A DNA stretch of 57,846 nt from Pseudomonadota bacterium (lineage in GTDB: Bacteria > Pseudomonadota > Gammaproteobacteria > Burkholderiales > Burkholderiaceae_C). This document shows, one piece after another, positions 1 to 11,313 of this stretch (the first letter of the stretch is position 1; each line of letters opens with the position of its first letter). The notes under the pieces are model-generated. The model saw only the letters and a program-made list of their open reading frames with translations, made no database searches and was not told the DNA's origin. The DNA is taken from positions 1-57,846 of the forward strand of contig JAKAXL010000017.1 in assembly GCA_021816585.1 (NCBI GenBank), given 5' to 3'. A program made the position numbers and the translations under genes.

Positions 1-543
1 CTGCGGCTGATATTGCGGCTGGTACTGCGGAGCCTGCGGCGCATAGCCCTGCGGCGGGGGCGGCGGCGCGTAGCCCTGCGGCGGCGGCGGGGGCGGGGGC
101 GGCGGCGTATAGCGCGGAGCCGCATAACCCGGCACCTGCGCGCCCTTGCTGTACATGCACTGCTTGTAGGCGACGTTGTAGGCGTGCTGCGAAGTCATCT
201 GTTCGGAGCTGTAGTTGCCCGCCCCGCCCGCGGAGCCGGCCAGCAGGCCCACCCCCGCGCCGACCGCGGCGCCGTTGTGGTTGCCGCCGATCAAGGCGCC
301 CGCGGCAGCCCCGAGCAGCGCGCCGGCGGCGCCGGAGATGGCCCCCGACTGCGCCGCGCTGTTGGTGTAGCCGGCGGTCTGCTGCTGCGCGAACGCGCGG
401 CAGGTCGCGTCGATCGACTGGAATTGCTCCAGGGGCATTCCGGGCGCCGGCATCACCGTCACCGTCGGGCCCATCGGGGCGCTGGCGCAGCCGCCCAGCA
501 GCCACGCGCTGGCGAGCATCGTGGGAAGCAGAAGTTTGCGCAT
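1..543 (-). CDS. Glycine-zipper lipoprotein, partial (3' end off the window)
   Basis: Reading the minus strand from the ATG at 543 gives 181 open codons that leave the window at base 1, so the C-terminus is missing. The N-terminus is a lipoprotein signal: basic start, hydrophobic stretch and lipobox LLGGC, with the Cys at residue 19. A Gly/Ala-rich segment (about residues 68-108, with GAAAGALIGG and GVGLLAGSAGG) resembles the glycine-zipper region of small outer-membrane lipoproteins. A Cys-containing segment follows (AYKQCMYSKG), then a Pro/Gln/Tyr-rich tail with PQGYAPP-like repeats. It lies 10 bases after the upstream secreted-protein gene and probably shares its mRNA. Envelope localisation is well supported; the function is unknown. 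Confidence 0.8.
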   Translation of the reverse strand, partial: MRKLLLPTMLASAWLLGGCASAPMGPTVTVMPAPGMPLEQFQSIDATCRAFAQQQTAGYTNSAAQSGAISGAAGALLGAAAGALIGGNHNGAAVGAGVGLLAGSAGGAGNYSSEQMTSQHAYNVAYKQCMYSKGAQVPGYAAPRYTPPPPPPPPPQGYAPPPPPQGYAPQAPQYQPQYQPQ

Positions 544-553
544 GGTCATTGCG

Positions 554-976
554 TCAAGGATGAGGATTCGGAGGCGCCGCCGCGGGAGCCGGCGGCGGCG
601 GCGGCGCCTGCGCGGGGACCGGGGTCCAGCCGCCCGGGCAGCTCGGCACCTCAGGATAGTATCCGGCGGGGTTGTAACAGTAATACCAGAAGGACGGCGG
701 GGGCGGGCCGAGCGGGCGTGGCGCCTCGTACACGGGCGGATACGCGACCACCGGCGGCGGCGCGACGACCAGCGGCGGGGCGTAGGGGTAGTACCACGGC
801 GAGGGACCCCAACCGGGACCCCAGCCAGGACCCCAGCCGGGGCCCCACGCACCGTAGTAGCCGGGCACCCCGATGCCGATGCCTACCGACCAGCGCACGT
901 GCGCCTGTGCCGGCGCGGCCGCGGCCAGCGCCAGCGCGGCTCCCAGCGCCGCCATGAGATGGTTGAAGGGCTTCAT
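554..976 (-). CDS. Small secreted Pro/Gly/Trp-rich protein
   Basis: About 140 residues. The start MKPFNHL is chosen because a signal peptide begins there (hydrophobic LGAALALAAAAPAQA, cleavage after AQA). The mature part opens with VRWSVGIGIGVPGYYG, then a tandem WGPG repeat, then Pro/Tyr-rich sequence with one Cys pair (WYYCYNPAGYYPEVPSCPGGW). The motif YYCxxPxGYYPxVxxC is common in small exported proteins of Burkholderiales, but I cannot assign a function. An in-frame ATG 33 bases upstream gives an unlikely longer N-terminus. It is flanked on the same strand by two other envelope-type genes, suggesting a three-gene transcription unit. Confidence 0.75.
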   Translation of the reverse strand: MKPFNHLMAALGAALALAAAAPAQAHVRWSVGIGIGVPGYYGAWGPGWGPGWGPGWGPSPWYYPYAPPLVVAPPPVVAYPPVYEAPRPLGPPPPSFWYYCYNPAGYYPEVPSCPGGWTPVPAQAPPPPPAPAAAPPNPHP

Positions 977-1081
977 GATCACGTCGCTCCAGGACCTGTA
1001 ACGCAGCACCGCGGGGTTCTGCCGACAGCGGTGCCGGACGCGGCGCGGCTCCCGCAGAGGCCTGCATGGCCCCCCGGCGTC

Positions 1082-1666
1082 TCAATGATCCCGACCCTGG
1101 TCCCGCCCGCGGTCGGGCCCGCCATCCCGGCCGGGCCCGCGGTCCGGACCGCGCCCGTGGTCGGGGCCCCGGCCGCGCCCGTAGTCGCCGGGGCGCGGCC
1201 CCGGCTCGCCGCGCATCGGGCGCGGGTGGAACTCGCGCCAGTGGCCGCGGTCGTGGTGCTCGCGCGCCATGCGCTGGTAACGCGCCCAGTCGGGGTCGCG
1301 GAAGCGCCGCAGCGGCCCGGGCGGGCCGGCCGGGTGCCACGGCCCGCCGTAACTCGGGCCGGCGTACCAGCCGCCGCCGTAGCGGTAGTAGTACACGCCG
1401 CCCAGGTAGAACACCGGCTGCTGCAGCCCCAGCGCCACGTAGGCGCCGACCTCGGGCAGCCAGACCATCGGCGGCGGCGCGACGGCGATCGGCGGCGGCG
1501 CGTACACGGGGGCCGGCGCGTACACGGGCGCAGGCGCATAGACGGGCGGCGGGTTGCCCACGGTGATGGAAAAGCTCACCGGCGGCCCGTCGGCCAGCGC
1601 CGGCACGGCGCCGAGCAGGGTGGCGGCGACACCGGTCGCCAGCGTGCGCAGGATCCTGGGATTCAT
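1082..1666 (-). CDS. Secreted Tyr/Trp-rich protein with basic Arg/Gly/Asp tail
   Basis: 194 residues. A strong ribosome site (GGAGGAG) sits about 9 bases before the ATG at 1666. The signal peptide is MNPRILRTLATGVAATLLGAV with cleavage after ALA. The mature protein has a VYAPAP tandem repeat, a WLPEVGAYVALGLQQPVFYLGGVYYYRYGGGWY core, and a low-complexity C-terminus of RGPD/GRGPDRGPG-like units. The core has the aromatic pattern seen in periplasmic or outer-membrane proteins described only as hypothetical. It is the first gene of the leftward three-gene group. Function unknown. The opposite-strand open frames here are products of base composition. Confidence 0.78.
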   Translation of the reverse strand: MNPRILRTLATGVAATLLGAVPALADGPPVSFSITVGNPPPVYAPAPVYAPAPVYAPPPIAVAPPPMVWLPEVGAYVALGLQQPVFYLGGVYYYRYGGGWYAGPSYGGPWHPAGPPGPLRRFRDPDWARYQRMAREHHDRGHWREFHPRPMRGEPGPRPGDYGRGRGPDHGRGPDRGPGRDGGPDRGRDQGRDH

Positions 1667-1751
1667 GGAATTCGACTCCTCCAAACGGGCGGCCGCGGCG
1701 GCGCGGCGCGCGGCCGTGCATGTTGCAATGCGCATACGGCGCGAAACATCT

Positions 1752-1769
1752 TGTGGCCAATTATCCACA
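1752..1769. promoter_or_regulatory. Perfect DnaA box with inverted partial copy
   Basis: TTATCCACA at 1761-1769 matches the DnaA-box consensus exactly. It is immediately preceded by TGTGGCCAA, an inverted 7/9 match, so the two make a palindrome with TGTGG/CCACA arms. The site lies in the 300-base divergent gap between the secreted-protein operon and the YncE-like gene. The rest of that gap is GC-rich and shows no other clear element. Binding by DnaA is inferred from the motif only. Confidence 0.4.
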
Positions 1770-1966
1770 GATGCGTTGCTGCTTTGTTGCCGGCGCCACG
1801 CCCGATTCACGCACCGGGTCAACCGCCGGCTAGGCTGTTGCGTTGGAGCCATGGGTACCGGCTCCAACGCCCGCGGCCCGGCTCGCGGCGCGGAAATCGC
1901 GCCCGCCGCGCGCGCGCGCCCTTGCGTGGCGCCCCTCCTTCCTTCGCGTCCCTGCTCCACCCCTTC

Positions 1967-3004
1967 ATGCGTCGTCGATCCTTTGTCTCCGCCAGCGCGC
2001 TGGCGCTTTCCCCGCTGCTGGGCCGTACCGCGCTGGCCGGCGCCGACGACCCCGACCGCGTGGTGGTGCTCGATTCCGCCGACGCCAGCATCACGCTGAT
2101 CGACCAGACCACGCACCGCCCGCTGCAGACCTTCGCGGCCGGCAAGGAGCCGCATCACCTGATGGCGACTCCGGACAACCAGCTGCTGATCGTCGCCGAC
2201 GCGATCAGCGGCAACCTGCTGTTCCTCAACCCGGTCAGCGGCATGCCGGAGGGGTGGCGCCAGGGCATCGAGGACCCCTACCAGATCGGCTTCTCCCCCG
2301 ACAAGCGCTGGTTCGTCACGAATTGCCTGCGCCTGAACCGCGTCGACCTGTACCGCTACGGCGGCGGGCGCGAGCTGCGCCTGGTCAAGCGCATGCCGCT
2401 GGAGGCCATCCCCAGCCACATGGCCTTCACCGCCGACAGCCAGATCGTGTTCGTCAGCCTGCAGCAGACCGGCGAAGTGGCGGCGATCCACCTGCCGACG
2501 CAGACCCTGCTGTGGACGATGAAGGTCGGCGACACCCCGGCCGGCGTCTGGCTCACCCCGCGCGACCGCGTGCTGCTGGTGGCGCTGACCGGGTCGAACG
2601 CGGTGGTCGCCGTCGACTGGCGCCGGCGCGGCATCCTCGGGCGCATCGTCACCGGCGACGCCGCGCACAACTTCCGCTCGCTCGCCGACGGGCGCCATGT
2701 GCTGGTGAGCAACCGCATCGCCGACACCATCAGCATCCTCGACATGCAGGCGCTGCGCAAGGTCGGCGACATCACCGGGCTGCGCCCGGGGCCCGACGAC
2801 ATGGAGCTGTCGGCCGACCGCCGCTGGCTGTGGACCACCTTCCGCTTCGACCGCGCGGTGGGGGTGATCGACATGCACAGCCTGCGGCTGGTCGACGTCA
2901 TCGGGGTCGGCAAGTCGCCGCACGGGATCTATTTCCGCGACCGCGCGCCCTTCTACGACAACCTGCCGCCGCTGTCGCCGCCGGCGGCCGCGGTGAAGCT
3001 GTGA
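1967..3004 (+). CDS. YncE-like seven-bladed beta-propeller protein
   Basis: 345 residues. The start ATG at 1967 is followed by a twin-arginine-like basic run (MRRRSF) and a hydrophobic signal segment ending in ALAGA, so the protein is probably exported. The mature part is built of repeated blades typical of the YncE/YVTN family: DRVVVLDSADASITLIDQ, HHLMATPDNQLLIVAD, VSNRIADTISILD and GKSPHGIYF. Related proteins occur with cytochromes or as free periplasmic scaffolds; no catalytic residues can be assigned. The next gene, a membrane hydroxylase, starts 15 bases later on the same strand, so the two are probably co-transcribed. Confidence 0.82.
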   Translation: MRRRSFVSASALALSPLLGRTALAGADDPDRVVVLDSADASITLIDQTTHRPLQTFAAGKEPHHLMATPDNQLLIVADAISGNLLFLNPVSGMPEGWRQGIEDPYQIGFSPDKRWFVTNCLRLNRVDLYRYGGGRELRLVKRMPLEAIPSHMAFTADSQIVFVSLQQTGEVAAIHLPTQTLLWTMKVGDTPAGVWLTPRDRVLLVALTGSNAVVAVDWRRRGILGRIVTGDAAHNFRSLADGRHVLVSNRIADTISILDMQALRKVGDITGLRPGPDDMELSADRRWLWTTFRFDRAVGVIDMHSLRLVDVIGVGKSPHGIYFRDRAPFYDNLPPLSPPAAAVKL

Positions 3005-3019
3005 GCGCCTGAGCGGGCC

Positions 3020-4069
3020 ATGCATCCGGCCGAGCTGTTCGACGCCGTGGCGCGACTGGTCAACAACCTGACCGGAGACGCGCAGACCTGGCTGTTCGTG
3101 ACCCTGGTGCAGCCGCTGCTGTGGCACCTGCACCTGATGGACATGGACGACCTGGCCTACGACAACCTGTTGTGGGTGGTCGCCGGTGCGTTGCAGGTGG
3201 CGCTGGTGTACCTGGTGCTGCGCCCGCTGGAATGGCTGGCGCCGCTGGAGCGCTGGGAGAACCGGCGCGGCATCGGCCCCGACGTGTTCTACACGCTGGT
3301 CAACCGTCTCGGACTGGTGCCGCTGCTGTTCTTCCTCACGCTGCAGCCCGTCTTCGACCATCTGCTGGCCTGGATGCACCTGCACGGCTGGGACAACCTG
3401 AACCTGGATGCGCTGTGGCCGCGCATGCAGCTGCACCCGCTGCTCGGCTTCGTCATCTACCTGGTGGTGCTGGACTTCGCCGGCTACTGGTACCACCGCC
3501 TGCAGCACCAGATCGGCTGGTGGTGGGAGCTGCACGCGGTGCACCACAGCCAGCGCAAGCTGTCGCTGTGGGCCGACGACCGCAACCACTTCGTCGACGA
3601 CGCGCTGCAGGCCGCGTTCTTCGCCGCGCTGGCGCTGTTCATCGGCGTGCCGCCGGGCCAGTTCATCGGGCTGGCGCTGCTCGGCGGCGCGTTGCAGAGC
3701 CTGCAGCACGCGAACGTGCGCATCGGCTTCGGGCGCATCGGCGAGCGCCTGCTGGTGAGCCCGCGCTTTCACCGCCTGCACCACGCCGTGGGTTTCGGGC
3801 ACGAACTCGGGCACGGCAACCGTTCGCGCCTGTACGGCTGCAACTTCGGCGTGCTGCTGCCGTGGTGGGACCAGCTGTTCGGCTCCGCCGATTTCGACAC
3901 GGCGCCGCGCGCCACCGGGGTGCGCGAGCAGATGCCGGCCCCCGAGGGCCGCGGCGAGGACTATGGGCGCGGCGTGTGGGCACAGCAGTGGCTGGGGCTG
4001 CGCCGCATGGCCCGGCGCATCGCGGCGGCGCTGCCGCGGCGCCCGGCGACGGCCACGGCGCGCGGCTGA
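3020..4069 (+). CDS. Sterol desaturase / fatty acid hydroxylase superfamily protein
   Basis: 349 residues. Several hydrophobic segments in the first 200 residues suit an integral membrane enzyme. The diiron histidine boxes are present in order: HRLQH (about residue 158), HAVHH (about 174), then [15 protein letters not shown] (about 253). These ligand sets define the fatty-acid-hydroxylase superfamily, which hydroxylates or desaturates lipid-like substrates using O2. The substrate cannot be read from the sequence. It follows the beta-propeller gene by 15 bases. The C-terminus is Arg/Ala-rich and probably not catalytic. Confidence 0.85.
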   Translation: MHPAELFDAVARLVNNLTGDAQTWLFVTLVQPLLWHLHLMDMDDLAYDNLLWVVAGALQVALVYLVLRPLEWLAPLERWENRRGIGPDVFYTLVNRLGLVPLLFFLTLQPVFDHLLAWMHLHGWDNLNLDALWPRMQLHPLLGFVIYLVVLDFAGYWYHRLQHQIGWWWELHAVHHSQRKLSLWADDRNHFVDDALQAAFFAALALFIGVPPGQFIGLALLGGALQSLQHANVRIGFGRIGERLLVSPRFHRLHHAVGFGHELGHGNRSRLYGCNFGVLLPWWDQLFGSADFDTAPRATGVREQMPAPEGRGEDYGRGVWAQQWLGLRRMARRIAAALPRRPATATARG

Positions 4070-4161
4070 GCCACGCGCTGCGCGTCGCGCCGCAGCGGCC
4101 TACACTGCGGGGTCCGGCGGGCCGCGGGCCCGCGTTACTCCCTGCTACCCATACCGTGCCC

Positions 4162-4764
4162 ATGGATTCGATGTCGACGCCGACCCCGCCCCACGGCGAG
4201 GTCACCGAGGAGCAGGCCGCCCAGGCCATCCGCACGCTGTTGCGCTGGGCCGGCGACGACCCGCAGCGCGAGGGTCTGCTCGACACCCCGACGCGCGTGG
4301 CGCGCGCCTTCCGCGAATGGTTCGCCGGCTACGCCGTGGACCCCACCGCCTACCTCGAACGCACCTTCGAGGAGGTCGCCGGCTACGACGAGATCATCGT
4401 GCTGCGCGACATCGACTTCGAGAGCCACTGCGAGCACCACATGGCGCCGATCATCGGTCGCGTGCACATCGGCTACCTGCCGAGCAACCGCGTGGTGGGC
4501 ATCAGCAAGCTGGCGCGCGTGGTCGACGCCTTCGCCAAGCGCCTGCAGGTGCAGGAAAAGCTCACCGCGCAGATCGCGCAGTGCATCCACGACACGCTGC
4601 GGCCGCATGGGGTCGGCGTGATCGTCGAGGCCACGCACGAATGCATGACCACGCGCGGCGTGCACAAGCGCGGGGTCAGCATGGTCACCAGCACGCTGCT
4701 CGGGAGTTTCCGCAGCAACCCCAGCACGCGCGAGGAATTCATGCGCCTGGTGCGCGGATCCTGA
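4162..4764 (+). CDS. folE: GTP cyclohydrolase I
   Basis: 200 residues, a normal length for the unimodular enzyme. It converts GTP to 7,8-dihydroneopterin triphosphate, the first step of tetrahydrofolate synthesis, in the cytoplasm. Zinc ligands are visible: Cys90 and His93 in [10 protein letters not shown], and Cys161 in THECMTTRG. Substrate-loop motifs [15 protein letters not shown] and the C-terminal TRGVHKRG block are intact. ATG 4162 is used; a second in-frame ATG three codons later is equally possible. The gene converges on metW, with a GC hairpin between them. Confidence 0.95.
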   Translation: MDSMSTPTPPHGEVTEEQAAQAIRTLLRWAGDDPQREGLLDTPTRVARAFREWFAGYAVDPTAYLERTFEEVAGYDEIIVLRDIDFESHCEHHMAPIIGRVHIGYLPSNRVVGISKLARVVDAFAKRLQVQEKLTAQIAQCIHDTLRPHGVGVIVEATHECMTTRGVHKRGVSMVTSTLLGSFRSNPSTREEFMRLVRGS

Positions 4765-4776
4765 TTCCCGCGCCAC

Positions 4777-4799
4777 GGACCCGCGCGGCGCGCGGGCCC
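4777..4799. terminator. GC-rich hairpin between convergent folE and metW
   Basis: GGACCCGCGC and GCGCGGGCCC form a 10-bp stem with one mismatch and a 3-base loop. It lies in the 36-base gap between two convergent stop codons. There is no clear T-run on either side, so a bidirectional terminator is plausible but not certain. Confidence 0.4.
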
Positions 4800-4800
4800 C

Positions 4801-5375
4801 TCAGCCGGCGCTGAACACGAACATGGCCTCCGAGGCCAGCAGGTTGGGCAGCGTGTGCAGTTCGCGCCCGGCGTGCATGCCGAAGGCCTGCTCGACGCGC
4901 AGCCCGCACTTGGCCGCCAGCACCGAGAAATCGGCGTAGGTGGTCACGCGCAGGTTCGGCGTGTCGTACCACTCGTAGGGCAGCTCCTCGGTCACCGGCA
5001 GGCGCCCGGAAGCCACGCGCATGCGGATGCGCCAGTAGGCGAAATTGGCGAAGGTGGCGATTCCGCGCCGCCCGACCCGCGAGGCCTCGCGCAGCGCGCG
5101 CTCGGTGTTGCGCAGGTTGGGCAGCGAGTCGATCAGCAGCACGACGTCGAAACTGCCGTCGGCGAACATCGCCAGCCCCTGCTCGAGGTCGATCTGCAGC
5201 ACGTCGACGCCGCGGCGCGCGCAGGCGACCACCTTGTCGGGGTCGATCTCGACGCCCTGCACCGAACAGCCGCGCGAGTCCCGCAGGTGCGCCAGCAGCG
5301 CGCCGTTGCCGCAGCCCAGGTCGAGCACCCGGCTGCCCTTCGGCACGCGCGCCGCGATGATGTCGAAGCGCGGGT

Positions 5376-5379
<4 letters not shown>
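4801..5379 (-). CDS. metW: Methionine biosynthesis protein MetW
   Basis: 192 residues. A class I SAM-dependent methyltransferase fold is indicated by the motif-I sequence [12 protein letters not shown] and the acidic [11 protein letters not shown] that follows. The family is almost always encoded beside metX and supports homoserine acylation in bacteria that lack MetA; its exact chemistry is not settled. The start codon overlaps the metX stop (ATGA, 5376-5379), so translation is probably coupled. Confidence 0.93.
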
Positions 5380-6527
<1,148 letters not shown>

Positions 6528-6620
6528 GGATGCTCGGGAAAGGAGCGCTCGCGCACGGCGCGCGCGGCTCGCCAGTATAGGGAGTGGAGCCGCCTGGCAC
6601 GGCCCTGCTACGCTGCCCGC

Positions 6621-7511
<891 letters not shown>

Positions 7512-7530
7512 CGCCGCGCCCGGATCCGCC

Positions 7531-7965
7531 ATGTCCTTCGGCCGATTCGAACGTCCGCGCGGGGAGGCGCCGATGAGCGACATCAACATGACGCCGCTGA
7601 TCGACGTCATGCTGGTGCTGCTGGTGATCCTGCTGCTGACCGCGCCGCTGCTGGGAGGGCGCATCGCGCTGCGCCTGCCGCGGGTCGCCGCGACCCCGCA
7701 GGCGGCGGCGCCCGGCGCGCTGGTGCTGGAGCTGCCGCGCGACGGACGCATCGTGCTGGACGGGCGCGACGTGCCGCGGCAGCAGCTGCGCCAGCGCCTG
7801 CACGCGCTGGCCGCCGCGAGGCCGCAGGCCGAGCTGCGCATCCGCGCCGACGCCGCGGTGCCCTACGGCGAGGTGGCGCGTGTGATGGCCGCGGCGCAGG
7901 CCTCGGGGCTGACGCGCCTGGGCCTGGTCACGCAGCCGGCGGCGGCTTCGGCCCCGGCGCGCTGA
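7531..7965 (+). CDS. ExbD/TolR family biopolymer transport protein
   Basis: 144 residues. The N-terminal motif [22 protein letters not shown] holds the conserved Asp of the single transmembrane helix used by ExbD/TolR in proton-driven energy transduction. A periplasmic domain of about 100 residues follows, with the typical end [30 protein letters not shown]. Such proteins act with an ExbB/TolQ/MotA-type partner, but none is encoded in this window. It lies 19 bases after the LOG-family gene and 102 bases before leuS. The start could also be the internal ATG at residue 15. Confidence 0.85.
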   Translation: MSFGRFERPRGEAPMSDINMTPLIDVMLVLLVILLLTAPLLGGRIALRLPRVAATPQAAAPGALVLELPRDGRIVLDGRDVPRQQLRQRLHALAAARPQAELRIRADAAVPYGEVARVMAAAQASGLTRLGLVTQPAAASAPAR

Positions 7966-8067
7966 TCCACGCCGCCGGCGCTGGCGCTCCGCGGCGGCCG
8001 CGCGCCAACTACCATGCAGCTTTGCGCCGCGGGCAGCGCGGCGTCCGACCCCCTCCGACCAGCCGAC

Positions 8068-10740
8068 ATGAATTCCAAGTACGACGCAGCCGCCGTCGAG
8101 CGCGCAGCGCAGCAGCACTGGCAGGCCACCGACGCCTACCGTGTGCGCGAGGACGCGCCCGGCACGAAGTTCTACGCCTGCTCGATGCTTCCGTACCCCA
8201 GCGGCAAGCTGCACATGGGGCACGTGCGCAACTACACGATCAACGACATGTTGACGCGCTACCTGCGCATGAACGGCTACAACGTGCTGATGCCGATGGG
8301 CTGGGACGCCTTCGGGCTGCCGGCGGAGAACGCGGCGATGAAGAACCGCGTGCCCCCGGCGCGCTGGACCTACGACAACATCGCCTACATGAAGCGGCAG
8401 ATGCAGGCGATGGGCCTGGCCATCGACTGGAGCCGCGAGGTCGCCACCTGCTCGCCCGAGTACTACCGCTGGAACCAGTGGCTGTTCCTGAAGATGCTCG
8501 ACAAGGGCATCGCCGAGCGCCGCACCCAGGTCGTCAACTGGGACCCGGTCGACCAGACCGTGCTGGCCAACGAGCAGGTCATCGACGGCCGCGGCTGGCG
8601 CAGCGGCGCGCCGGTGGAGCGGCGCGAGATCCCCGGCTACTACCTGCGCATCACCGACTACGCCGAGGAACTGCTGTCGGCGGTCGCCGACCCCGCCGAC
8701 CCGAACTTCCTGTCCGGCTGGCCCGAGCGCGTGCGCCTGATGCAGGAGAACTGGATCGGACGCAGCGAGGGCGTGCGCTTCGCCTTCGAGCACGACATCC
8801 GCGACGCCGCCGGACAGCCGATCCAGGGCGGGCGCATGTACGTGTTCACCACGCGCGCCGACACCATCTTCGGCGTGACCTTCTGCGCCGTCGCGCCCGA
8901 GCACCCGCTGGCCGCGCACGCCGCCGCCTCGAACCCGGCGCTCGCCGCGTTCATCGAGCGCTGCGCGCAGGGCGGCACCACCGAGGCCGAGCTGGCGCTG
9001 AAGGACAAGGAGGGCATGCCCACCGGGCTGCACCTGCGCCATCCGCTGACCGGCGAGGCGATCCCGCTGTGGGTCGGCAACTACGTGCTGATGAGCTACG
9101 GCGACGGCGCGGTGATGGGGGTTCCGGCGCACGACGAGCGGGACTTCGCCTTCGCGCGCAAGTACGGGCTGCCGATCCGCCAGGTCGTCGAGGTGCCGGG
9201 CGAGACCTTCGGCACCGAGGCCTGGGCCGAGTGGTACGGGGACAAGCAGCGCTGCCGCTGCGTGCACTCCGGCAAGGGCTTCGAGTTCCTCGACGGGCTC
9301 GGCTACAAGGACGCCGTGGATCGCGTCGCCGGGCTGCTCGCCGAGCGCGGGCTGGGCGACAAGCGCACCACCTGGCGCCTGCGCGACTGGGGCGTGTCGC
9401 GCCAGCGCTACTGGGGCACGCCGATCCCGATCATCCACTGCGAGCACTGCGGCGCGGTGCCGGTGCCCGAGCGCGACCTGCCGGTGCTGCTGCCCGAGGA
9501 CCTGATCCCCGACGGCAGCGGCAACCCGCTGGCGCGCTGCGAGTCCTTCCTGAAGGTCGACTGCCCGCGATGCGGCAAACCGGCGCGGCGCGAGACCGAC
9601 ACGATGGACACCTTCGTCGACTCGTCGTGGTACTACATGCGCTACACCTGCGCCGACAACCACGCCGCGATGGTCGACGCACGCACCGACCAGTGGCTGC
9701 CGATGGACCAGTACATCGGCGGCATCGAGCACGCGATCCTGCACCTGCTGTACGCGCGCTTCTGGACCAAGGTGATGCGCGACCTCGGGCTGGTGCGCGC
9801 CGACGAGCCCTTCAAGCGCCTGCTGACCCAGGGCATGGTGCTCAACCACATCTACTCGCGACGCAGCGCCGCCGGCGGCGTCGAGTATTTCTGGCCGCAC
9901 GAGGTCGACAACGTGCTCGACGCGCAGGGCCACATCGTCGGCGCCACGCTCAGGAGCGACGGCAGCGCCGTCGGCTACGACGGCGTCGGCACGATGAGCA
10001 AGAGCAAGAACAACGGCGTCGACCCGCAGCAGCTGATCGACCGCCACGGCGCCGACACCGCGCGCCTGTTCACGATGTTCGCGGCGCCGCCGGAGGCGAC
10101 GCTGGAATGGAACGACTCGGCGGTGGACGGCGCGCAGCGCTTCCTGCGCCGCGTGTGGGACGGCGCGCAGGCCCTGGCTGCGGCGGGCGCGCCGGCGACG
10201 CAGGCGTGGTCGGAGCTGCCGCGCGAGCTCGGCGAGCTGGCCGACGCGCGCCGCGAGATCCACCTCGCGCTGCGCCAGGTCACCCACGACTACGAGCGCA
10301 TGCAGTACAACACCGTGGTGTCGGGCTGCATGAAGATGCTCAACCAGATCGAGCAGGTGGCGTCGCGCGAGACCGATGCGCCGTGGCGCGCCAGGCTGCT
10401 CGGCGAATCCTGGGGCATCCTGCTGCGCGCGCTGTACCCGGCGACCCCGCACATCTGCCATGTGCTGTGGCAGCAGCTGGGTTTCGCCGCGCGGCTGGGC
10501 GACCTGCTCGACGCGCCGTGGCCGCAGGTCGACCCCGATGCGCTGCGCCAGGAGCAGATCGAGCTGGTGCTGCAGATCAACGGCAAGCTGCGCGGCAGCC
10601 TGCGCGTGCCGGCGCAGGCCGAGCGCGCGCAGATCGAGGCGCTGGCGCTGGCCAGCCCGGAGTTCGCGCGCCACGCCGAGGGGCGCAGCGCGAAGAAGGT
10701 GATCGTGGTCCCGCAAAGGCTGGTCAATGTCGTGGTCTGA
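8068..10740 (+). CDS. leuS: Leucyl-tRNA synthetase
   Basis: 890 residues, a usual length for bacterial LeuRS. Class I signatures are the HIGH motif as HMGH (residues 49-52, within [14 protein letters not shown]) and the KMSKS motif as TMSKSK near residue 641. The editing domain is represented by [12 protein letters not shown] and [11 protein letters not shown]. The zinc-like knots [11 protein letters not shown] and [21 protein letters not shown] are also present. ATG 8068 gives the canonical N-terminus. The last 14 bases overlap lptE, and together with lptE and holA it forms a gene order common in Burkholderiales. Confidence 0.97.
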   Translation: MNSKYDAAAVERAAQQHWQATDAYRVREDAPGTKFYACSMLPYPSGKLHMGHVRNYTINDMLTRYLRMNGYNVLMPMGWDAFGLPAENAAMKNRVPPARWTYDNIAYMKRQMQAMGLAIDWSREVATCSPEYYRWNQWLFLKMLDKGIAERRTQVVNWDPVDQTVLANEQVIDGRGWRSGAPVERREIPGYYLRITDYAEELLSAVADPADPNFLSGWPERVRLMQENWIGRSEGVRFAFEHDIRDAAGQPIQGGRMYVFTTRADTIFGVTFCAVAPEHPLAAHAAASNPALAAFIERCAQGGTTEAELALKDKEGMPTGLHLRHPLTGEAIPLWVGNYVLMSYGDGAVMGVPAHDERDFAFARKYGLPIRQVVEVPGETFGTEAWAEWYGDKQRCRCVHSGKGFEFLDGLGYKDAVDRVAGLLAERGLGDKRTTWRLRDWGVSRQRYWGTPIPIIHCEHCGAVPVPERDLPVLLPEDLIPDGSGNPLARCESFLKVDCPRCGKPARRETDTMDTFVDSSWYYMRYTCADNHAAMVDARTDQWLPMDQYIGGIEHAILHLLYARFWTKVMRDLGLVRADEPFKRLLTQGMVLNHIYSRRSAAGGVEYFWPHEVDNVLDAQGHIVGATLRSDGSAVGYDGVGTMSKSKNNGVDPQQLIDRHGADTARLFTMFAAPPEATLEWNDSAVDGAQRFLRRVWDGAQALAAAGAPATQAWSELPRELGELADARREIHLALRQVTHDYERMQYNTVVSGCMKMLNQIEQVASRETDAPWRARLLGESWGILLRALYPATPHICHVLWQQLGFAARLGDLLDAPWPQVDPDALRQEQIELVLQINGKLRGSLRVPAQAERAQIEALALASPEFARHAEGRSAKKVIVVPQRLVNVVV

Positions 10741-11287
10741 CGCGCTCCCGGCTTGCGTCCCCGATGCGCGGCGGCGAGCCTGGCTGCGCGGGCTCGGCGC
10801 GGCGGTGCTGCTGCCGCTGCTGCTCGGCGGCTGCGGCTTCCACCTGCGCGAGTCGACCCGCCTGGCCTATGACACGCTGGTCGTGCAGGGCCAGCAGGGA
10901 CCGCTGCTGAACCTGCTGCGGCGCGACATCGTGGCGGTCACCGGCACGAACATCGTCAGCGACCCGAAGCAGGCGCAGGCGGTGCTGACCCTGCTGCAGG
11001 AAAGCACCTCGCAGACCCCGACCGCCTACAACACCGACGGCACCGTGGCGCAGTACGAGCTGCGCGACACCGCGCGCTTCGAGCTCACCGCGCCCGACGG
11101 CGCCGTGCTGATCGGGCCGACCACCATCACGCGCAGCAGCCGCATGAGCTACAGCACTTCGGCGACGCTGGCCAAGGCCAGCGAGGCCGACCTGCTGTAT
11201 GCGGGAATGCGCCAGTCGCTGGTCAACCGCATGCTGTTCCAGCTGGGCAACTTCCGGCCGCCCGCACCCGCGGCGCCCGCGCGCTGA
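10727..11287 (+). CDS. lptE: LPS-assembly lipoprotein LptE
   Basis: 186 residues. Lipoprotein signal with lipobox LLGGC followed by GFHLRE, the diagnostic start of mature LptE, which plugs the LptD barrel and helps insert LPS in the outer membrane. The body is a short mixed alpha/beta domain of the expected size ([50 protein letters not shown]). The N-terminal extension before the hydrophobic core is longer than usual, and a start further in cannot be excluded. It overlaps leuS by 14 bases and precedes holA by 26. Confidence 0.9.
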   Translation: MSWSDALPACVPDARRRAWLRGLGAAVLLPLLLGGCGFHLRESTRLAYDTLVVQGQQGPLLNLLRRDIVAVTGTNIVSDPKQAQAVLTLLQESTSQTPTAYNTDGTVAQYELRDTARFELTAPDGAVLIGPTTITRSSRMSYSTSATLAKASEADLLYAGMRQSLVNRMLFQLGNFRPPAPAAPAR

Positions 11288-11313
11288 GTCCACCACCGCC
11301 CGCTTCCGACGCG

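Noticed and set aside
1082-3814. Long minus-strand open frame opposite the beta-propeller and hydroxylase genes
   Set aside because: High GC removes stops in the antisense frame. Only its 3' part (1082-1666) encodes a plausible protein; the rest is Gln/His/Val/Arg-rich and mirrors real plus-strand genes.
6528-6620. SAM-type riboswitch before metX
   Set aside because: The 93-base divergent gap is too short and shows no conserved riboswitch core that I can recognise.
7531-7965. Complete Tol-Pal or TonB energising locus
   Set aside because: Only the ExbD/TolR-like subunit is present; no ExbB/TolQ, TonB or TolA gene lies in the window.
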